In this document: positions 56,714 to 64,000 of the stretch, in pieces
Position numbering within the stretch: position 1 is the first letter of the stretch
Layout: each line of letters starts with the position of its first letter
Source: Ornithodoros turicata
Lineage: Eukaryota > Arthropoda > Arachnida > Ixodida > Argasidae
Length of the DNA: 64,000 bases
Direction of reading: 5' to 3'
NCBI RefSeq assembly: GCF_037126465.1
Contig: NC_088204.1
Location: 15,258,804-15,322,803 of the forward strand
Position numbers and translations under genes: made by a program
Notes under the pieces: model-generated
Told to the model about the DNA's origin: nothing
Database searches by the model: none
Seen by the model: the letters and a program-made list of their open reading frames with translations, nothing else

Positions 56714-56993
56714 CGAGCAGCTCGCGTGGCTCCGTGGTTACCGCGCCGGCCAATATGTCACGTCGATCCTGGGAGGTATACCCGGGTTCGAATCCCGGTA
56801 CTGGCTGTGCTGTCGTCTGGGCCTTTTCCTGGGTTTTCCTCAGACGCTGTCGGAAATATCTCGGCAGAGTTCCTTTAGAAGTCACACCCAGGACGCACAT
56901 CTCACCCCCCCCCCCATTCTCCCCCAGGGCGTTTGTCGTGACGTTGCGTGACGTTGCGACGGCGAGCTCTTGAGGCACCTCCACCACCACCAA
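56714..56993 (+). mobile_element. tRNA-derived SINE, second subfamily
   Basis: The head is GCTCCGTGGTTACCGCGCCG with B box GGTTCGAATCC. The body, CCTTTTCCTGGGTTTTCCTC, shares the central block of the copies at 53474, 58428 and 63675. The downstream part, CCCAGGACGC, then a C run and CGTTGCG repeats, differs. It abuts the mariner relic. Confidence 0.75.
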
Positions 56994-56996
56994 GGT

Positions 56997-58116
56997 TTAC
57001 CGAGACGATGCAAAATTCGGGAAGCGCCAAACTACTACGTCACATTTTCTAGACACCGCTGCCGTCACTGGGGCAACCCTTTGATGCATTTGGCGCAGAA
57101 AAAAAAGCGGGCTGCTGTCGTAGCCACTGTATAGGGCATCGTTTTGGAGGGCTTCGTCTGTGCGGAACGTCTTTCCTCCAAGGTGAACGCTCTCTACGGG
57201 GCCCAAACAAATGGTGATCGTTTGGGGCTAAATCTGGGCTATATAAGGTGCATGGTCCACAACCTCCCAGCGCGTTTAGGCTGGGGTTGCTACCGTCAAA
57301 TTCGCCGTGCGAGGCCGGGCATTGTCACGAAGAAGAACGACCCTTCAGGGCAACAGCTCAGGCCTTTCTTTGCGAACTGCGTTTCGCGCGGCACTCTTTA
57401 TCAACGTGGAGTAGTACCGGGCATTAACCGTGACCCCTTGCTCCAAGAAGTCCACATGGATGACAACCCGCATGTCAGAGAAGACAGTTCCCATGAAGAG
57501 ACTTCCCAGCAGACGGCCACTCCAAGGCAGAAGAGCGCCATTCCATGCAGCTTCTTTTTCTCTCTGGGGTGAAATGATACATACGGGTTTCATCACACGT
57601 GATGACTGATCGCAAAAATTCGTCCCTGATTGAAACCGCTGCTGAAACCGCTGAAACCGATCCTGATTGATTCAGCAGCTGCTCAGAGACTGCCATGCGC
57701 GCTCCCTTCTGGTCACGAGTGAGGTGTCCAGGAACCCACCTTGCACAGATTTTGCGGAACAGTACGTGCTCGTGAATGATTGTCTCCACACTACCGACAC
57801 CAATATTACGATGGGATGCAATGTCCCGAACCGTTGCTCGCAGCATCTCGAGGATGGCTTGATCAACGTCTGCGATGTTCACCGTGCGTGACTGCTGCTG
57901 TCGGACGAACCTGTCCATGTGGTTCATTCGTCGTTATATATCCCGTCCTTCGCCAAACCCTCGTCACCATTCGTACACTCTTCTCCTCGACATCGTTTGT
58001 TCCCCATACTGTACCTGTAATCTTTGCAAAATTTCAGCTGGTTTGACGCTCTCCTTCACTAGGAACTTGATTATGCGTCGCTGTTCCACAGCTACAGACG
58101 CACTGCTCGCCGTCAT
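56997..58116 (-). pseudogene. mariner-family transposase pseudogene
   Basis: On the minus strand the N-terminal helix-turn-helix region begins near ATG 58116 (VEQRRIIKFLVKE, then VKPAEILQRLQVQYGEQT and SRRRVYEWC). It is broken by a stop after YEW and by frame shifts. The catalytic part continues with HEHVLFRKICARWVPGHLT, then TCDETRM (first Asp), a frame change to LLRDNARPRTANL (second Asp), and a decayed WEVVDHAPY block. The end reads GGKTFRTDEALQNDALYSGY. This is the usual DD34D mariner layout. Several frame breaks make it non-functional. No terminal inverted repeats were recognised, and a tRNA-SINE abuts its 3' end at 56714-56993. Confidence 0.9.
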
Positions 58117-58427
58117 GATAGTTGCCGGGGGCTGCACGTACCGCTGACCCGCGAAGGATTGCGCTTCGTCCTCCGAAAGTGTTATTTTGATTACATTTAC
58201 TCACTGATCTTTCTCGAGCAAAAGTCGCGGTCAACCTTGGACGACCCTTCCACTCACGTGCCTTTTGCAAAAATGTGCTTACACAGTTTATTTAGACAGA
58301 AGAGAAAAACAAACAGACAAACAAAAGCAGCAACTGTTTGCAATGATACGGAATACGAATGTTTCCCGATACACTCCATTTTTGCGGAGTTGAAAAAAAT
58401 CAGTGAGAAAAACTCACGAGTTTTGTG

Positions 58428-58697
58428 TGTGAGTGTGTGTGTGTTAGCGCCGCGAAGCACCTATGGCCATGAGTGTCGCACAGATGTGGACAGATGGAGA
58501 GAGGACAGCAGGAAGAAGTGGGGGACGGCGGGGGTTAGTATGCGCCCTGGGCCGAACTTCAGGCGGAACTGTGCCGACATTCGTCTGGAAAGTCTTCGGA
58601 AAACCCAGGGAAAACCTCAAACCGCACAACCGGTGGTAGGATTCGAACCCACAACCTCCCAGTCTTCAGTACGACCTTACGGCCATGCCGCTGGTAT
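58428..58697 (-). mobile_element. tRNA-derived SINE, copy 2
   Basis: It has the same order of blocks as 53474-53770: B box GGTTCGAATCC, GGTTTTCCCTGGGTTTTCCG, AGACGAATGTCGGCACAGTT, ATAGGTGCTTCGCGGCGCTA. It ends in a CA/AC microsatellite instead of plain poly-A. Confidence 0.8.
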
Positions 58698-59183
58698 ACA
58701 AATGAGTCTTGTGACAGAGTACCCGGCCAATGGAAGCATTTGCCTTTACCTCATTGGTCAGTGGAAAAGACAGCTGTCAGTTTGGCAACTAGACCCCGCG
58801 CATACACTGAACACAATAAAGTTTGAAGAACGTGAGATAAATAGCCCTAAGTCCTATCATCATGCAGCTGTATATCGGACGACCCTTATAGCGAAAAATT
58901 TTCGTAACAGTGGTTACCACGCTTGCTATTACTACGCCGCTGTTACTTACATACGTCCCTCTCTGGAGAACGATGCCACCCGCCTCGACTGTTTTCGTCT
59001 GTGCGATTGCGACTGCTGGGAAACATGACTCGAAGAAAATGTACAGGGCGAGGGCACGTCACTGTGTATATCTGAGCGCAGCCTGCAGCGCTGACGAAAA
59101 GGCAGCTATAGGCGTGGTGCAATTGTGGCGTTGGCTGCTGTTAGTCAGTTAAGGTGAAACTTCGCACCGGATCAATCGCAGGT

Positions 59184-59334
59184 CATGGGCGGATCCAGAC
59201 CCTCGGTTTGGGGGAGGGGGGCGGTTTCGTTGTCGGAGCGCCTAGTGGGGGAGGGGAGAAAGATAAATCCAATGTATAAACTCACTTTTGGGGGGGGGGC
59301 GAGCGCCCCCTCCCCCCCCCCGGATCCGCCACTG
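59184..59334. mobile_element. 151-bp hAT-type micro-element with exact 8-bp duplication
   Basis: The left end is CATGGGCGGATCCAGACC, the inverted right end is CAGTGGCGGATCCGGGGG, and both flanks are TCGCAGGT (59176-59183, 59335-59342). The interior is G-rich then C-rich, able to fold back. It interrupts a tRNA-like sequence whose B-box-like part, GGGTTCGACCCCA, follows directly. Confidence 0.8.
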
Positions 59335-59375
59335 TCGCAGGTTGCGGGTTCGACCCCACGGTTGGTGTCTTTTTA
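59335..59375 (+). repeat. tRNA-like fragment interrupted by the 59184 insertion
   Basis: CAGGTTGCGGGTTCGACCCC resembles a variable/T-arm region with a B-box-like core. The upstream part (GGATCAATCGCAGGT) is on the other side of the inserted element. Confidence 0.3.
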
Positions 59376-59947
59376 TCGGCAGCCATTATTTGATTTCCTT
59401 GCAAGAGGGGTAGAGAGGACGCAAAAGAGGGGGAAAACCAAACAAGAACCGGACTGCATACGGTTTATTCACATGACGTCATCCGCAGGAGACCGCCACT
59501 GTGGCTAGAAGGCGCAGATGTGCTGCCATCGGCCGCCATATTGTAGGTCCCATCCAAGTCATCCCCCATATCACAGTCACCGCATATTTGGGGTTTCGAA
59601 GTTATTGTGTTGCGTGATTTGTCATATATATACAAATAATTTCCATGTTTTCGACGTTAATAGCGAGCCAAAAAGCATATGGCAGCGAACAAATGCGGGA
59701 ACATAACTTCGAGGGACCTACAGTATGGCGGCGAGGTGACGTCAGTGAATAAATCCTATATATGGTACTCCAGTCGTCACGTGAGCTTCTTGACTACTAG
59801 TGACGCTTGGTCGCACGCTCTCGTCAAAGGTGCCGTCACGCAAGCGCGTTGGAAAGGACATCAGCAATACGAGGAGACCATTTGTCGTTGGCGCTATGGG
59901 ACTTTCCTTTCTTCCGCCCAACCAAGGGGATAAGCTATGCACTTGTT

Positions 59948-60506
59948 CAGGCATGTATACCTACAAGATATAGTATAAAAATGTATTTAAAGTACGACAC
60001 TAAACACTAAAGCGAGAACGTACCTTAGATACAGTACAAATACTTGGAAAAGGATGTAACTGGATTAGAGTAGCAGAATATTTAAAAAGTATTTGATACC
60101 CGAATATTGGTCACAAAACTGATTACCGTCCGTCTCTTTTTTATTCTTCTTCTTCTAAAGCACAGACAATCATTTTAGGAGCTCCATTTCACAGTGTCCA
60201 TCAGCCTGCCTTTTTCTCTCCCTTCGAGGAATAATCTATAGTTGGTGAATATAAGTCGTTGTCCTTTCACGGATGCATTAAAAAGAAGAAAGAGACAATG
60301 GAAGCAGGGTTGCCTCGTTGTGAAACTCAGCATGCTATATAAAGACAAACGAAAAGTACAATCGGAATATTGAGCAGAAAATGCTGAAAAAGGTATTTGA
60401 AATAGAGGACAGACGCCTTCCGAAAAAGTACTACTGAGTACGATACTAAAATCGTAACAGTATATTTTGAGTACGGTTTTTAAGATACGTATACGAGTCT
60501 GGCCTG
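59948..60506. mobile_element. possible non-autonomous element rich in AAGTAC/GTACTT
   Basis: The left side is CAGGCATGTATACC and the inverted right side is CAGGCCAGACTCGTATAC. GTATTTAAAGTAC and AAAGTACTACTGAGTAC blocks at either end resemble the CAGTGATGGGC element at 52197. The boundaries are weak and no duplication was found. Confidence 0.35.
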
Positions 60507-60671
60507 CGACACCGGGTACATGTGCGTGTGCCCGTCTTATATGGCTTGAGCACGACTATAACATGAAACAACCTAAAATGAGGACTGCATTTCGACTTCT
60601 TTCTTTTCATTTTAGAGGATGCTACTGTCAAAGGCACAATGAAAAAAAGAAAAAAAAAAGAAAAACTTGTA

Positions 60672-60923
60672 CACTCCAAGAACGAAACTTCACCGCATAG
60701 CATATTCTGCGCCAACCATTGCCACGAATGATAGGGTTATCGCTGCTTATTCGAAGAGAGAGAGAGGGGGGGGGGGGTACGCCTTCTTGCGTCAATTTGG
60801 ATACACGATAATTGACACAAAAGGGGCGTACGCTGCCCCCTCTCTCTTCGAATCAGAAGCGATAACTCTATCATTCGTGACAATGGTTGGCGCAGAACGT
60901 GCTATACGCCGTGAAGACTGCGG
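60672..60923. mobile_element. palindromic MITE, diverged copy with degraded right end
   Basis: The left end is CACTCCAAGAACGAAACTTC. The arms carry GAAGAGAGAGAGA with its inverse and GTACGCC. The right end stops matching after GTGCTATACGCCGTGAAG. Confidence 0.7.
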
Positions 60924-61280
60924 ATTGAATGAGAACCACGCATCTGCCAATTTGCAGTGCTTGTCATGCGTGTCGTGAGCTTTAAATGCCTGGGTGGCGT
61001 CTCAGCAGTTGGGCCACATTCTGTGTCACCGAGCCTCTCATTGCGCCTTGCATGATTATTGCTCCAGGCCTAATGCAGCCGATCTCAACGGTCGACATTT
61101 TTCTTTGTTCTTATATGCGCGTCACTGCGGCCGGAATCTACAGAAGCCCTAATGACTGTATCCGCGATTGGTTCAGCACTTGTTTTTATTCCAGCGAACA
61201 GGCCGCAGCTAGCCACTGCGCAGTTAGCCTCTTAAAACAAAGAGTCCAGAGGGAATTTGCTCGATGCTGCTTCCATTTAC

Positions 61281-61302
61281 CCGTTGCTCCCGCCGCCGCC
61301 AT
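61281..61302 (-). CDS. candidate alternative first coding exon of PURA (upstream option)
   Basis: On the minus strand GGGACATGG opens MAAAGAT plus one base and then meets a donor ACGG/GTAAAT. It ends in phase 1 and would read [17 protein letters not shown] after joining exon 22868-23101, an Ala/Gly-rich start like those of vertebrate Pur-alpha. The minus-strand upstream DNA (61303-61480) is CpG-rich with GGCGGCGCAGCG-type sequence and looks like a promoter/5' UTR. The implied intron is about 38 kb. It competes with, or is an alternative to, the exon at 46110-46146. A 22-base coding segment can arise by chance, so confidence is limited. Confidence 0.33.
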
Positions 61303-62110
61303 GTCCCACTTCCGCCAATACCATCGACAACACCCAACTTGGTCGGTCAACGCTGCGCCGCCGTCGCAGTCGCTTTCCCCCACATTCCTTTCCTCCTCTC
61401 TCGTCTGGCGCGCAAAAAAAACGGAGGGCGAGAGAGTGCAGGGCAGCAAACAACAGAGACGATCGGCCGGGTATTCGCGCGTTGTTGTTTTTCTAATATT
61501 TTCTACCCCCTCGCAATAATAATCAAAAAGAATATGCTCTCCCACTCGGCCTGTCCAAAGATGCCGAAACAAAGAAATGCTGCGGTACGCAGAAGAAGGA
61601 AATCACGCAGTTTGAGAGAGAGAGAGAGAGAGAGTGAGCGAAAAAAATATAGCGCCGGACAAAAGGAACGCGAAACCCTTTTCGTTTTTTTTTTCCCTCT
61701 CTTAGACGTCTGGCCCCATATGACCTTCTCTCTCACACTTGCTTCGCGGGTGAAAAAAAAAAAAAAAAAAAAGACAAACGTAATGTATGCATGGCCGAAA
61801 AAGTGAAAAAGAAAATGGTATAGAAAGATGGCGCTCGTGTATAAGTTCGCGCGGATGCCACGAATATAGTACTCGTACAATCCTCAACCCGCATCCGCAT
61901 GCAAGAGTACAACACAGAATGTTAACGTGAACTGACGTGACATGGCCGAACCATTACTTTTTTTTTTTTTACTTCGCCGAGAAAACTGCCTGGTAACACT
62001 GAGCAGGGCCCAACAAAGAAGGTTGTCTTCTGGATTATGTACCACGTAGCTGCTTGTTTATTCAACTACGCCTATAGCCTTCGGCAAAATAAATAAACAA
62101 ACAAAAAAAG
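61303..62110. promoter_or_regulatory. possible bidirectional promoter interval
   Basis: This is the interval between the minus-strand candidate exon at 61281-61302 and the plus-strand candidate exon at 62111-62222. The left third (61303-61480) is CpG-rich. The middle carries a GA microsatellite (61615-61635) and poly-A/T runs. If both first exons are real this is a head-to-head arrangement of about 0.8 kb. No TATA box was assigned. Confidence 0.25.
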
Positions 62111-62222
62111 ATGGCGCGCCGCCCCTCCTCATGTCGACTGCAGACACATCATCGTCACAATCACGAACAAATGGCCGCCGGAGGCGGGGCACCCGCCATT
62201 CAATCGACCAATGGGGGCGACG
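62111..62222 (+). CDS. candidate first exon of an unidentified plus-strand gene
   Basis: An ATG with purine at -3 and G at +4 (62111) opens MARRPSSCRLQTHHRHNHEQ. An internal in-frame ATG at 62171 opens MAAGGGAPAIQSTNGGD. Both run into a donor GACG/GTGAGA after base 62222 (phase 1). The segment is GC-rich against AT-rich surroundings and lies opposite to the 61.3 kb candidate promoter. No protein family is recognised and no second exon was found before the window ends, so this rests on composition, Kozak context and donor only. Confidence 0.25.
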
Positions 62223-63273
62223 GTGAGAGCCCTGCTCGATGTTGGGGGGGAAACTCCTCCCTAATGCCCGGATCAATTTAAAAGCAAAAAAAGAAAGAAA
62301 AAAGAAACGTGGATTGGCTGCTACAACGTAACCATTTCGCCAGTGCAGCTGCACTCTTGTAAAGCCCTGGAGTTGAAACGTCACATTTTCAAGGTCAACT
62401 AGCATCGTAGTAGACGTACGTTTCCCATAGCGAATTTCCACGTAAATGCGGTGCGATTAAGTGAAAATAAAGGCAGCGTCCAGCCGCACATAATAAGGCC
62501 CATGTGGAGTACGTACCGAAACATCAGAACAGCGAACTTGGTGACTACAATCACAACTGTCTCTATTGAGCGGCATAATGGAGCTGAGTTTCAGTAATCC
62601 TTAAAAAAAAAAGATTGTGTAATAAAAAAAAACATATTATGAGGTGGGAGCGACACCTTCAGCCAATCCATCTTTTCAAATGACAACGCCAAGCGCCAAT
62701 CTCTTCACAAAGCAACATATATACGCTTCTCACGCCTGTGCCACCAGGATAGCTTGTTTAAGTTTTCATCTGACTCAGCAAGCCACAATATATTTATGAG
62801 CTTTCGACGTTGTCGGTAAAGTCGCCGTTCAACAATGATCTACAACAACTACTCGAGAATGTGTTTGTGATCGTATCTGTATTCCTTGTCTGGATGTCTA
62901 ATCACTTTCGTCACACTGAAAGTTAGCAAGACGTTGCGCAAGCAGGTCTCTATCCCTGTCGAACAATACCGCGTCAAAACTCACTCATGCTCGTTGTGAC
63001 TAATGACCTGAGTGAGCATTCAATGATGCTCAAGCTCCGTGAGCTAACCATGAGTGAACGTTTATAGAGACGTTCACGCACCGTGTGTGCTGAGCATGAG
63101 CGAGTCGCGTTCATCTGTGAGCATCGAGTGAGCAACCGCTTACGAGCATGTGTGAGCAAATGAGCGTGAGTAAGCGTGCGTCAGTGATATTTCATGCGAT
63201 CAGTGGGATGAGACGGAAAACGATGATCTGCGCTGCATAAACGAGTGCGTACACGACCGGGTTTGAGCATCTG
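62223..63273. other. no gene recognised
   Basis: It follows the candidate donor at 62222/62223. GAGTGAGCA/TGAGCATGAGCG motifs recur between 62980 and 63180, a loose tandem repeat. Confidence 0.4.
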
Positions 63274-63521
63274 CACTCTTAAAAATGAACTTCGCCACAT
63301 AGCACGCTCCTAGCCAACCATCATCCCGGGTGATATCGTTCCCTTCCTTGATTTGTTGAAAACGGGAGGCGTACGCCTTTTTGTGACACTTATGCAGAAA
63401 TGTTAATTGTCACAAAAAGGCGTACGCCTCCCTTTTCCACAAATCATGCGAGAGAACGATGTCACTCGGGATGATGGTTGGCTTGGAGCGTGCTGTGTGG
63501 TGAAGTTCATTTTTAAGAGTG
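63274..63521. mobile_element. palindromic MITE, copy (248 bp)
   Basis: The ends are CACTCTTAAAAATGAACTTC and inverse, with TG on each side. Arms include GGAGGCGTACGCC. It lies outside the main cluster. Confidence 0.85.
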
Positions 63522-63674
63522 TGGGGTGTCGAGTCGATGATGGGTGAGCAGAGAGCCGAACTGAGCAGAGCGGGAGCTGAAAGTGACGATCTCTGCTGTC
63601 GAGCAATGATGATTCTAGTTGGCTTATGAGGACTACAGTAATCAACAAACCGCTGCTCCAACATAAAACACACA

Positions 63675-63985
63675 ATTTTTTTTGTGTGTGTTCCGTGTTA
63701 GAACCGCGAAGCAACTGTGGCAATGAGCAGCGTATACAGACATGGACAGGTGGAGGGAGGACAGCAGGAAGGAGTGGGGGACAGGGGGGGTTAGTACGCG
63801 TCCTGGGCCGACTTCAGGGGGAACTGTGCCGACATTCGTCTGGAAAGTCTTCGGAAAACCCAGGGAAAACCTCAGACAGCACAGCCGGTGGCAGGATTCG
63901 AACCCACTACCTCCCAGTCTTCAGCACGACCTTGTCTATATATACCACCAAAGAGAGGGACAGCAATGCCGCTGGTATAAACACA
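63675..63985 (-). mobile_element. tRNA-derived SINE, copy 3
   Basis: It matches copies 1 and 2 along the body (GGTTTTCCCTGGGTTTTCCG, CCCCTGAAGTCGGCCCAGGA, GCCACAGTTGCTTCGCGG). The head region holds an extra segment, GTCCCTCTCTTTGGTGGTAT. The tail is AC-rich then poly-A. Confidence 0.8.
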
Positions 63986-64000
63986 CAAATGAGAATGAAA

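Noticed and set aside
56734..56973. 79-codon ORF (VTAPANMSRRSWEVYPGSNP)
   Set aside because: Translation of the tRNA-SINE at 56714-56993. The PGSNPG segment is the B box region.
58159..59028. 289-codon plus-strand ORF
   Set aside because: It runs through the antisense strand of a tRNA-SINE (58428-58697). The coding look comes from the repeat.

Overview
The window is animal nuclear DNA, almost certainly arthropod and most likely a tick or other chelicerate. The evidence is a split gene with canonical GT/AG introns, a dense load of non-autonomous DNA transposons, tRNA-derived SINEs, a dead mariner, many microsatellites and no bacterial-type operons. The tick assignment is inference: the PURA protein looks arthropod-like, and repeats of this style are common in ixodid ticks. 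All coordinates were worked out by eye, so splice sites should be exact or within a base or two and repeat edges within a few bases.

One conserved gene is certain: the PUR-repeat single-stranded nucleic-acid-binding protein Pur-alpha (PURA), on the minus strand. Five coding exons (22868-23101, 19868-19986, 18295-18415, 14564-14670 and 12169-12297) join in phase to give the three PUR repeats and the C-terminus. A probable 3' UTR runs to an AATAAA at 9900-9905. The short N-terminal exon is not certain. Two phase-compatible candidates lie far upstream in CpG-rich DNA: 46110-46146 (intron about 23 kb) and 61281-61302 (intron about 38 kb). They may be alternative first exons.

On the plus strand, 43.4-44.6 kb holds two possible small genes. 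The better one has a TATAAAA box, an initiator 29 bp downstream, a 20-base leader and an ORF that begins like a signal peptide (44108-44506). A possible plus-strand first exon at 62111-62222 sits head to head with the 61.3 kb PURA candidate. A 136-codon ORF at 7571-7981 followed by AATAAA is a weak candidate terminal exon.

The rest is mostly mobile DNA. (1) About 250 bp near-perfect palindromic MITEs number twelve whole or partial copies, nine of them packed into 47.7-55.9 kb. Their two arms vary together between subfamilies. (2) There are several hAT-type elements, some with clear 8-bp target duplications (15101-15541, 41671-42227, 52197-53426, 54124-54733, 59184-59334), including one hAT nested inside another. 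(3) Some elements have TA target duplications (12333-12807, 16256-17039). (4) Two tRNA-SINE families are present, one as a head-to-head pair interrupted by an 804-bp element. (5) A mariner transposase pseudogene lies at 56997-58116. (6) A perfect 42-bp inverted repeat lies at 28850-28972. Several of these sit in PURA introns, one only about 35 bp from a splice acceptor.
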